Positions 21,857-32,100 of a DNA stretch of 64,000 nucleotides are shown piece by piece. The notes under the pieces were generated by a model that saw only the letters and a program-made list of their open reading frames with translations, ran no database searches and had not been told where the DNA came from. The position numbers and the translations under genes were made by a program. Origin of the DNA: Pleurotus djamor. Taxonomy: Eukaryota; Basidiomycota; Agaricomycetes; Agaricales; Pleurotaceae. How positions within the stretch are numbered: the first letter of the stretch is position 1; every line of letters starts with the position of its first letter. The stretch is taken from the NCBI GenBank assembly GCA_029747585.1, contig JAPEVF010000022.1, forward strand, positions 1 through 64,000, read 5' to 3'.

Positions 21857-22269
21857 ACTTAACTGAGCAGGGCCTTCGTAGAATCGAAAAAGAGATCAGA
21901 AAATCCTTCGAATTTACGCTACAAATTACTGTGTTACAGTTCGATTCAACTTTTTGTTATCAATAAAAACAACCGACGACGACGATCGGGTGGATCAGCA
22001 GAAGTATCAAGTACTAAATAGTTATACAACGGGTTTGGGCGTCCCAGTTTAAATGTAGATGCAAAGAAACGGGGGAGAAAGGGAGAAGAAGGAATGTGTA
22101 TTATCGCCTGATGTGGGCCGAAAAAAGAGAAGACGAAAGAAACGAAGATGAAGGACGAAAGAAGATGGAGGTGAGAAGAAAAGAAACCAGCAACCAACGA
22201 AATAAAGATACGTGTTATGTGAGAGGTTCGATGGAAGAGAGTAGTAACGTAGGGCCATGGACGTTTTGA
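21857..22269. other. Spacer right of the inverted-repeat element
   Basis: No supported gene. It is likely the 3' untranslated region of the minus-strand BTB-like gene. A purine-rich stretch at about 22070-22190 opens a minus-strand frame only because of low complexity. Confidence 0.4.
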
Positions 22270-23172
22270 TCAAAGGTCGTCTCTGGAGGTGATGGAGGAG
22301 AGCCGACGCGTCTCGCGTGTACGTCCCCTTTCGGGGGTCTTCAGATCGTCGAATTCCAAATCTTCATCGTCCATATCCGACGCCGTCGAGCAATCATCCC
22401 CAAAGTCGTCGCTATCGTAGGCGGTGTCGGAATCATCTGCGGGGTCGCTCTCGGGGTCGTAGCGAGCTCTGCCGGTGTGTAGCCAATTGCCATACCAGCG
22501 TCCGAGGAATACTTTGATGTCCGTCGAGAGACCGAGGTACTCGACGTTCCGTGCGATACCTTCCCAGTGGATTGCACCGTCTGCGAGTGCTTCTGAGATG
22601 TATCCGGTGGAGCCAAAGTACATCCAGTGGACGAGGAGGTGGAACGACGAGGGATCTGGGAGGGGGAGGAAGAGGACTGGGTGGGAGGGGGAGGAGGGGA
22701 GGAGGCGGGGACGGCGGTCTTCTGGGACGGAGATGCCGTTTGGGTGGTTTGCGTTTATGAGGTCGAGGGGGGATGCGCCGCTGAAGAGGTTTCTGAGGAA
22801 GGACGAGTGGGCGGAGAGGTAGTCGATGTGGAGCTTCATGGTGACGCGGGGGAGGAGATGGAGCGTGGGCTCGGATATGCGTCGGCCGAGAGCATGGCCG
22901 TTCATGGACATGGACGCATCGAGGGGACAACGATTAACGGGCTTGGCACGTGGATTTGGGATAGGAACAACTGCATTGGGAAGTTAGACGCGCCGCCAGA
23001 AAAAAAAAAGAGTGGCACACGTACTGATGGTACAATCCGCAGTGTCTGGCTTATCCCAGTAGAGCGGAGCAAGATTTCGTAGCTGGTCAAAAATGTATTC
23101 AACCGGGACGCCCGTTAACGAAGGTGGTGGAAAGGCTCGTGGTTCGAACGAGGAGGATGGAGCTTGCGCCAT
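22270..23172 (-). CDS. BTB/POZ-like domain protein, conserved fungal
   Basis: Two exons, about 285 residues. Exon 1 (ATG 23170-23172) codes MAQAPSSSFEPRAFPPPSLT, then GVPVEYIFDQLRNLAPLYWD and KPDTADCTI. After a short intron the product continues IVPIPNPRAKPVNRCPLDAS. The middle part, LHIDYLSAHSSFLRNLFSG, HPVLFLPLPDPSSFHLLVHW and MYFGSTGYISEAL, followed by ARNVEYLGLSTDIKVFLGRW, has the strand/helix pattern of a divergent BTB domain. The C-terminus is strongly acidic (DPADDSDTAYDSDDFGDD) and ends SSITSRDDL. The partner and function are unknown; BTB folds usually mediate dimerisation or recruitment. Confidence 0.68.
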
Positions 23173-23555
23173 TCTCAAATTGCAACTAGTAACGTATGTG
23201 GAATGCGCCAGGCCCGCGGCTAAGCTTTTGGGAGAGAGAGAAGAGGAGGAGAAGCTAACTGCCTGTTCGCCCCAAGTCCCTTTTTATTCACGATGCCAGG
23301 CGTAGTCTTGGTTTCAACGCCCTATTGTCTTCAACGCCCCCTCACCCTTATTGTCTCGCTTTTTTTCAGGATCCGCATGTAAAATCAAATTCCATCCCAA
23401 ATTCAAACTCTTTCTTTGCCGAGGCTTTCCACCTTATCCGTCGGCCCCCTCGCCAACACAAGACACGCCCCTGCAACAAACAAAGCCGCATCCAATTTCA
23501 ATTTCAAAGCCGCAAGGCCGTAGGCGCGGCTGCCACCACCACGAGGCATCATCCC
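23173..23555. promoter_or_regulatory. Divergent promoter between the BTB-like gene and DAD3
   Basis: A 383-base region between the two start codons. No reliable core promoter motif stands out, and it holds several overlapping short open frames without motifs. It must contain the 5' regions of both genes. Confidence 0.4.
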
Positions 23556-23992
23556 ATGCCTGCCACAAACCACATCCTGACAGAAAACCCTTACGCAAAT
23601 CATCCAAGCCTGACACCTCTCGAGGCAGATGTCCTCTGGGAGTATGCCAAGCTTGCTCACCATGTAAAGACCGTATGTCGCGTCCCCCCCTCACCCACCC
23701 AGTCTTTGTTGAGCTCAAAGGAACCTTCTTCAGGCTGCACAGACAACACGGTCTCTAGGAGACCAACCAGATGAAAGGATGCTGGCCAGATTGAGGTTGC
23801 TCGAGAAAAAGATGGGTCTCGTCTTGACCTTGGTAGGCATCTCCTCAACCCCTTTGTCCTCGCTTCCAACTAATAATAACATCTGTATCCATATCCGTCC
23901 AGTTCAAGGCGTCTGTATGGGGTGTCATCAACGAACAACCAGCTCCAGATTCCACCTTTCAACGAGATCCAGATCAAACAACCAGCTACTAG
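23556..23992 (+). CDS. DAD3: DASH/DAM1 complex subunit DAD3
   Basis: Small kinetochore protein of the DASH ring complex that couples chromosomes to microtubule ends. Three exons. Exon 1 (ATG 23556) codes MPATNHILTENPYANHPSLT then PLEADVLWEYAKLAHHVKT; exon 2 TRSLGDQPDERMLARLRLLE, KKMGLVLTL; exon 3 FKASVWGVINEQPAPDST and ends DPDQTTSY. NPYxNHPxLTPLExxVLWEYAKLA is the Dad3 signature. The protein is about 100 residues, the usual size. It was missed by simple frame scanning because it is short and split. It is convergent with ARPC1, 51 bases apart. Confidence 0.92.
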
Positions 23993-24043
23993 TAACCACT
24001 TTGTATCTTTACGAGAGTCCTGTATTACAACTTTGTACGAGTC

Positions 24044-25797
24044 CTAACGAATGTGCATGCCTCCAAGTCGACTAGCAAGCCCAGAGCTCGCGCTCAACGG
24101 CGAAACCTCATCCGTATTCCAAATGACCAAGTTTCCATCCACCCCAGTCGTACTAACCTTCGTAACCCTCTCCCCCACCATCTCAAACGCCCTAACACTC
24201 GTAATCGTATTCTGATGGATCGTCATCAACTTACTATCCTGCGCACCCCCAGCCCCACCAGGGCTCATCTGCCCACGCGAATCCGCATCCCTAAACGTAT
24301 TGAACGCCGAACTATTCAACCTCCCCACAGGGCTGTTAAACCCCGACCGCGCTCCAGCAGAGGACTTGGAATCATCCAGCGTCCCAACCAACTGCCACCC
24401 CTCTTGCGATCCAGAAAAACGCGATCGGCTGACAATCGTGCCCAGCGGCAATGATGAAATCCTCGCTGGTCCATGTGAGCGTAACACACGGGAGCGTCGC
24501 GATCTTGATGTGATGGAGGATGGGCCCACCAGGGTAGACGATGCTGATGGAACTGTCGTGGCCTGAAACACAATTACACAAAAGAAAAAACAGGTCAACC
24601 GATTATCCGGGGAAAAGAGTGAAAAACGACTACTGACTGGCAAAAGCGAGTAGATCCCCGGAAGGGGAAAACGCGACACCATGAACCCAGCCACCAGTCG
24701 GGCTCGAATATTCCCCACAAATGGTATTGAAGGGTAACTTGCTTCCCCAAACTGTCGGAGCGGGCCTACCAAATCCGTGTAAGTTGCATGGGGAAAAATT
24801 CAAGGATTCAAAGTGTCGAAGATTCAACGCGTGCAGATGAGAGGGAACTCGGGGTCAGAAAAGCAACAACAATAACGGATAGAAACAAAGAACGTTTGAA
24901 GAGAATAGAGAAAAGCCATTGCATACCTCTCGTCAACCTCCTTGATGTATGCAGAAAACACGCGAGCCTTCATATCGGCGCTCCCAGCTGCCAGGAGAAC
25001 ATTGTTCGGATGCCAGTCGACGGAAAGCACGGTCGACCGGATGGGTTTCTTCAGGTGTTTCGCGACCCACCAATTGTTCTCGGTGTCGAAGGAGCAGATG
25101 GCAACAGTCCTGTTACTCGCATACACATACACATGCACGCGAACACCATCATTTTAAGCGGTAAGAACGTCAGAACGTCAGAACGTCCGAGTATGAGGGT
25201 GATGAGAATGGAATGGAACGATGGGTAAGTGGATGGGTATATAATAGGGATGATAGAACGTACCGCGCACCGCTAGCAACAGCAAACTTATCTTCCTTTG
25301 GACTCCATCGGACGTGCGTCGCAGCTCGGTTGAGTCGCAGCACAACGAGTGTGGGTTTCCAGACGACGGCGCCGGTGAGTGGATCGGGAGCTTGCTGCCA
25401 CACGTAGGCATTGCGATCTTGGGATGCCGTGACGATGCGGTTCGAGTATGGAGCCCAGTCGATGGATGTGATGAGTTTGTCGTGCTATATGATATAACGA
25501 AGTGAACGATTGAGTGTGTGGATGAATGGGATGAATGCGTTTCCTCCGCAGTCCATCGATGCGTGTACGAACCTCTGACAATGTCTCCGTAGCGACCCAT
25601 TCCTTCCCACTGAGCGAGAAGATCTGTGCGTCGTTCGAGTTTAAACTAACAGCAAGCTCTGTAGAATGGGAATGGGCATCAGCGATCCTGATCTTGCGTC
25701 AAGCAAAACAATAGCAACATGACATACGGTCGCGATTAGCATTGAACGTATGCGCCGTAATGGGAGCCTGCGCTATATCGAATACAGCTGGCGACAT
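24044..25797 (-). CDS. ARPC1: Arp2/3 complex subunit 1 (ARPC1), WD40 protein
   Basis: WD40 beta-propeller subunit of the Arp2/3 complex that nucleates branched actin at sites of endocytosis. The ATG 25795-25797 codes [20 protein letters not shown]. Exons give [29 protein letters not shown] with [92 protein letters not shown] and [10 protein letters not shown]. The C-terminal part has [17 protein letters not shown] and a Ser/Gly-rich loop ([11 protein letters not shown]), then [15 protein letters not shown] and a last blade [17 protein letters not shown]. This is the full ARPC1 propeller including the insert between the last blades. About seven introns. Confidence 0.93.
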
Positions 25798-26015
25798 TTT
25801 GTTTCTATGGTCTTTGGATGTGATTCGAAGCAGGAGGAATGCGATAGGACTAGCAGTCTACTATCGCGGTGGTAGTAGTTGGTCGTAAGGAAACAGGGGA
25901 GTAATCGAGTAATATCATTATGGAACACAGCAACATAGCACAACAAACAGCAAAACATCTACTTTACTTCTAATCGTAATCCAACAAGAAGTCAAATGAT
26001 ACCCAACATCATGCA

Positions 26016-27286
26016 TCACGCAGGCGCATCACCAGCACCAGCACCTTCTGGTGCATCGTCAAACCTACGTACTTGCTTAGCCCAACGGAGACCACAAGCG
26101 TTACACAGTGTCTTAGGACCAAGCGGTCCCTGCGTTTAACAAACTCGTTAGCACAAAATCGCCGTTGCAAGGAAACGAAGGCGATTTGGACGTACCTTTC
26201 TCCATTCTGGCGAATTGGTTCGCCCACAGGTGATGCAGACGTATTGATCGGCACCCGTGGATTTCTTGAGCTTATAACGTTGTGTGGCGAAGTCAATAAT
26301 AGTCGGGCAGTGTGAGAGTAAACGTGTGTGCAGACTTACCCGTTTCTTGCGGAAGATATCCTCACTGTCGGTGTCGTTGGGTGCAGAGGCTGTCGACGGG
26401 AAGACGCCGCTAACATACACATATTACTCGTTGAACACCATCATGAGTGTCATTGGACAGAGAAACATACGCACCTGGAGGGACCAGTGCTGTAGTAAGA
26501 AGCGTCGTACGACGAGGCCACGAGATTGCCGGTATGATTAGGTGGAACTAATGCTCGTGTTGAGACCAGAGGCATGTCGAAGGTTGTAGAGTTTCCATGC
26601 CGCGACGGCTCGGTATTGATCGAAGCCTTCAAATGAGCTAGCCTCTGCTGCAAACGCTCGTTCTCCATCTTCGCCTCCATGAACGAGGTTTGCCTTTTCG
26701 GTTCGTTCTCCTTAGACCGAGGATGACAACCCGAGCAAAGATAAGACGAACATTGTAGTATTCCGACTCGGATACGGTTTCGCGATAGCAAAGAAACATT
26801 TGCAGGGTAATTCGTCTTCCACGAAATGAGGAGAGCCAGCAATTTCGAAGAGTATTTCGCGAGGTGGAGGCGCAATATTGCCCATGATGACATCTTTGCA
26901 TCTCAAATGCACGTAAGACAGAAGGTCTTGCCCTGTGCTCACAGACTCATTGAAGCCGCTTTGGAAGGTATGTCTGTCTTGGTCTGCGGAGAGAATGAAG
27001 TGAATGTTTTAGATATAATGTGTGGTGCGTTCGAGGGGGATATATACTTGCAATTGACCAAGTCAATGAAATCGTTGTCCACCAAGTCGACGTCCCTCCA
27101 ACCGAGAATTTCGGTCACAGCGGCACCAGAGTAGAGGACCTTGCAATTCGTCGACAGAACGAAGATCATCGCGTCTGCTAACTCGTTGACCAGCAAGTCT
27201 GCCCATCGTTTCCTCTTGGTAAATTCGAATGTCATTGGGAGTCTCTGGGCCGTCGATGGGGCTGACGGTGGCTGGGGTAGAGACAT
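26016..27286 (-). CDS. WC-2: White Collar-2 type GATA zinc finger/PAS protein
   Basis: Partner of the blue-light receptor WC-1 in the fungal light-response complex. The ATG 27284-27286 codes [24 protein letters not shown] domain follows: [49 protein letters not shown], then [34 protein letters not shown] and [21 protein letters not shown] coiled coil ([20 protein letters not shown]) lies between. The C-terminal GATA finger is [16 protein letters not shown] joined across an intron to [20 protein letters not shown], giving C-x2-C-x18-C-x2-C. It ends GAGAGDAPA. The first PAS intron reads in frame only with a GC donor (see findings). No LOV motif, as expected for WC-2. Confidence 0.9.
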
Positions 27287-27386
27287 GGGAGCTAAAGTTA
27301 AGGTTGAGAACGACTCCACCGCAAGCGATCGAGCAACGTTCAATGTAGGTAATTCCTCCTAATAGCCCCTATTCATGTGCTCTACT

Positions 27387-28655
27387 TCAAACGGCGGTGT
27401 ACCCTCCATCCACCCGAAGCTCGGAACCTGTCATGAACTTGCTCGCATCGCTGCAAAGATACACAATGGCTCCCTGAAACATGTTTGTTAGCAAACAAAG
27501 ATGCCTTGAGAGCTAACAACAAGAAGCTTACCGCCAAGTCGTCCGGATCACCCAGCTTTGAACGGATATCAGGTGGATAACGAGCGGAATTCAAGATGGG
27601 GACATACCCTTCCCATAGGAGTGAGTTTCTCCCAAGTATCCTTGAGGGCTTGGTCGTTGGCGAGGATCGTGCGAGTGAGTTTGGTGAGCATGTATCCCGG
27701 ACTGAAAGAACGGGGCCATCAGGAGGAAGTAGCTTGATCAAAATGCGAACATACCTCAAGGAGTTGACTCGGACTCCTGTCTTAGCCCATTCCACCGCTA
27801 AACTCGCGGCCATATGCTTCACAGCTAACCCAGGTGATGAGGGAGAACATAGAGGGCATTCGACCATGGACTCACCAGCTTTCGACCCATTATACGCCAT
27901 TTGGGGCTGTGGAATGTTCACAATCTGCAAAGAGGACGGTCAAAACTTAGGATTATCATGATATGGAACTCAGAACAAACATCTGCGCTCATGCTGGCAA
28001 CGAGAACAATCGATCCAGAACCTTGAGGGATCATTATTCTGGCTGCCTCGCGCGCGGTGTAGAACGCCCCGTGAACATTGATATCATATAGCCGTTTGAT
28101 TCGATCAGCTGGGTAGCTAGTACGCCGTCAGCGAGAGCGATGCTTATCGGGTGAAAAAATAACGCACTCTAAAGCTTCGTAGTTTTCCACAATCCCTGCA
28201 GATGCGACCACAGCGTCCACACGGCCGAACTTTTCTCGCACTTGTTTGAATACTTGCTGAACCTCAGCTTCATTGGAGACGTCACATTTCAACGCGAGTA
28301 TGTCGATCTTTCTTTCAGGGTCTCCGTCGGCTTNGATCGTGAATCACGATTGGTATTGAGCTGCACAAGGATCGATCGAGTATTACGCACCGGCGGTTTC
28401 TTGGTTTATTTGAATGATCAACTCCTGAGCAGCTTGCTTGATCTCGTCTTCCTTCAGGTCGAGAATTACAAGGGAAGTGCAGCCTCTGAATCAAGATATC
28501 TTTGGATTCTGATACGTGGTAGCACCAAAGTAGGAGACGCACGACCTGAGGAACGCTACACAAAATTCAAGGCCCAAGCCTCGAGCGGCTCCTGTGACGA
28601 GGCAGACCTTGCCTTCCAGAGAGAATATTGGCAGCGTGCGGGGAGCGTTGGGCAT
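27387..28655 (-). CDS. Short-chain dehydrogenase/reductase (sorbose reductase or mannitol dehydrogenase-like)
   Basis: Classical NAD(P)-dependent SDR. The ATG 28653-28655 codes MPNAPRTLPIFSLEGKVCLV followed by the Rossmann motif TGAARGLG. Later exons give the NVHGAFYTAREAARIMIPQG region, the catalytic Ser/Tyr/Lys set in SGSIVLVASMSAD and QMAYNGSKA, then AVKHMAASLAVEWAKTGVRV and NSLSPGYMLTKLTRTI. The C-terminus has the usual RVGDPDDLAGAIVYLCSDAS-like stretch and ends SELRVDGGYTAV (stop 27387-27389). The AVKHMAASLAVEWAK pattern is common in fungal sorbose reductases and NADP-mannitol dehydrogenases. The substrate is inferred. About eight introns; one N at 28334 lies near an exon edge. Confidence 0.82.
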
Positions 28656-29114
28656 GGTCTAAGACTGAGTGAAAGTAGGCTGAGTAACATCGCTTAATCG
28701 GATAGGTCGTAGCTTCATGCGCAGGTCCAGAGCTTCGCTAATTTGTTCAGACTTAGTGGAATCTCTTCGGGAGAGATGGTGATTGATGCAACATGTATAG
28801 CCAAAAAATCGAAGAATACTGTTAACATAATAAAGGTATAGAGATCGTGTAATGACCATCAACAAGGGACAATGGGGGGAAGGGTATACCAAACAGGTAT
28901 TGATCCGCGCAATCCATCTGCAACTGGGTGCAGGAGTAATGAGTTACATAGCAAAGCGAGTGTGTCGGTGGTTCGGGGCTGGCGAGCCCGTGATATGCGG
29001 CCAGCAAAGGACTAGTGAACAGAAGCATAATGCATAATGAGAAGATGAATCCTCCTGGGCTCTAAAACGTCCGGTCGTGTCAGCAGTACAGAATAGAAAG
29101 ACACACAAGGTCGG
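28656..29114. other. Intergenic region upstream of the SDR gene and 3' of the kinesin gene
   Basis: No supported gene. Both flanking genes are on the minus strand, so this holds the SDR promoter and the kinesin 3' untranslated region. Confidence 0.5.
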
Positions 29115-32100
29115 CTATCTGCAAGTGAATTTCGACCTCTTCCCTTGCAGCTCGTCGATTCGCGAGTCGAGTTGAGCACGCGCACGTTCCTTGGCTCGTC
29201 GCTCCTCTCCTAAACGATGTTCCAGGGATTGCTTCTCCTCCGCTATTGACTTGCGAACGCTAGCAACTTCTCGCTTCGCCTCAGCAAGTTCAACACGTAG
29301 GGCTTCAATCTTCGAGTTGAGGACGTCCCGCTCTCGAGCTAGCTCGGTTGCGTGCATACGGGCTTTTCGGACTTTCATTCAGGTGAGTAAAGAGCTACAA
29401 ATCTAACTGTGGGTTTGACTTACGATTCTTCTCCGAGTCCCCGAGCGAGGTCTCCAGGGTGCTCACAAGGTCCATATGTGTTTGGAGATCACTCTCGCAA
29501 TGCGTTAACTGTTTGTTCAGCGTCTTGATCATTGCTTCTTGCTCTTCCAAGAGTTTGGTCTGTTGCTCTATCCGTTGAGTGACTTTGGCGTCGGGAGGGG
29601 GTGATGTCGCGAAGCCATTCATTGAACCGGGACCTATNGAAGTAGTAGGAGAGTCNAGCTGAGAGTCCTTCGAGGAGACAGACATGGTGACGGATGACGA
29701 TTGAGAAGAAGTGCTCGCGTTGTGATCACCGTTGGTGTGCATGGATCGCGGGGCGGGTGGGGGAGGGACAGACGGTGGAGGAGTGGGAGGTGGCAACTTC
29801 ATCGATGGCAAACCAGTGCCCCTGTTATAACCGGTGAGGGGACGACCGTTGGGAGGAGATGCGCTTCGGGCAACTTGGGCTTGAAGCTCTCGTATCACGC
29901 TATCTTGACGCAGCTTCTCAGCAAGCAGGTTATCTTTCTCGTCACGAAGACGCTGAACGGATTCCTGGCTTTCCGCTAGTTCTGAGCGATGCTTCTCTAG
30001 TTCGTCGACGAGGGATTGTCGCTTCGAGGCCTCTTGAACGAGTTTCGATTGCTCAGAATGGGTCTTATCGAGCTCACTACGGAGAGCGTCGACCTCGGCA
30101 TTGAGCTGGTCACGTTGGTCACGTACGGCAGCGAGCTCGTTTTGCACTTCGAGGGTATTGGCAGCGTGGTCCGCAAGAGTCTTCTCATGCTCAGCGCGCG
30201 AACGGTCGTGTAAGAGGCTGACTTCATGGGCTGCAGCCTTTTGACGCTCCAGTTCCTGGACGAGAAGGGCTGCATCTTTGCGAAGTGTATCCAGCTCTTC
30301 GGAATGCTGTCGCTCGAGACGATCAAGGGTTTCTTGCAGACGATCGCGGTCTTCTTGAACTGATTGGAGGTTTTGAGATGTATTGAGAGTACTGCGTTGT
30401 TCCTCTTGCAGAGCATCTAGACGAGCATTGAGTTCCTGAACGACTCGTTCATGCTCGGCAGCGAGCGTCGCCTTTTCTTCCGAAAAACTCTTCAGGAGGG
30501 TGTCCAAAGTTTGCTGGTTCGCAAATTCAGCAGCTTCAAGTTCTAAGGAGTGTGAGTGCTTCAACGAGGCGAATTCTTGTTCATGCCCAGCTTCGACCTC
30601 TCTCAAAACGAGTGTGTGCTGTTCTTGTAGAGATTGTATTCTGTTCTCCAAGTCCGAACGAACTTTCGCCAAGGTGGAAGATACAGCGTCAAGTTGTTCC
30701 TGGCTCTCGATTCGCTCGTCCGTCAGCTTCTGGATTTCGACTCGTGATTCTTCTTTCAGACGCGTCAAAGCACCTTCATGCTCAGCACGCAGACGATCCA
30801 AGACCAATGTATGATCGCCTTCTTTGTGCTCCAAGGAACGGATATGCTCAGCCTTTAGCTGCTCGATAGCCTCGGCATGTAGAGTCTCTTTGCGAGAAAC
30901 GGCAGCAGCATGTTCTTCTTGTAGTTCTTGCAAGGCAACGGTCCTCGAAGATTCCGACGCGGCGATGGAACCTTGAGTTGCGATCTCGGCAATTCGTAGG
31001 TTGCCAGCGTGCTCTTCTCGGAGCCGTTCAAGATTGGCAGCTGCCTCAAGGGCTTGTTTCTCTAGGGCCGCAGCATGATCGTTACGTAGCTTGGTGAGCG
31101 CGTTGTAGTACTCTTCCTCGGTAGTCTGGAGGGTGACGGTCGACTCGGCGTCCCTCTGTTTAGTGGCTTCTGCGTGGTCTCTAGAAAGTTTGGCCAGTGC
31201 AGCGTCGTGTGCTTTGTTGAGCTCCGCAATAGTGTCCTCGGTCTCCTTTGCTTGTCGCAATAATAGCTCTTCGTGCTCGTGTTTGAGCTTCGAAAGAGTG
31301 CTCTCCTGCTGCTGTCGATACTTGTCAATCTCAGCGGACGCCTGTGACAATTCATCGCGGAGCGTGGAAAGAGCAGACGCGTGTTCTTCTTTCATGGCGG
31401 TGATGAGTTTGTCAACTTCAACACCTTTGGTAGCCAAAGCGGTCTCATGTTGTTCTCGCATTTCGTCTATGGCTTTGAGATGGGAAGTTTCCGCAGCCTC
31501 CAGGCGACTGACAAGGTCGGCCTCTTGTTCTTGAACTCGTTGAAGCAATTCCAAATCATGCGAATGCTTCTCCTGAAGGGCTTGGAGCTCAGTGGACATG
31601 TTGAGGGCCTGCAAAATATTAGCAATGGCGTAGTAAAAGAAGCGGAGAACTCACCTGATCGCGGGACAGGGTCGTTAGATCATCGAGTTGCCTCTTAACT
31701 TGGCTGAGCTCGTCGTTCAACTCGTCCACGACCTCTCGGTGGTAAGACTCTTTCTGTGCCATGGAGCTACTGGATGTCAGATAGACCGAAGGCAGACAAG
31801 AGACTGATCCACTTACAGCATGAGCTCGTTCAATCGATCCAGAGACTCGTCAGATTCAGACACGTTACTTGCGTCTTCCGACCCGGTGTCAAGAAGGTGA
31901 TCACGACTGTTAAGTTGCATACTGCGGCGTATATGCTCAAACTGACCGATGGTCTTGGGAGTGAGGTATGAAGCAAGGTTGTGGACACCGTTAGGGCCGG
32001 TGCCGTTAGGAGGCGTGGAAGGGGTATCGACATCATCAGATCCGGACGGTGAAGACGTGATGGGTTCCCTGTCTTTCTCCTTCAAAGAAGTTTCCAAAAG

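Noticed and set aside
22433..22930. Proline/arginine-rich minus-strand frame (165 codons)
   Set aside because: Same strand but out of frame with the BTB-like gene; the composition is the typical frame-shifted reading of a GC-rich exon.
30500..31698. Several Ser/Cys-rich plus-strand frames of 60-133 codons
   Set aside because: All lie antisense to the kinesin coiled-coil exon, and the Ser/Cys runs come from reverse-complemented Glu/Ala/Leu codons.
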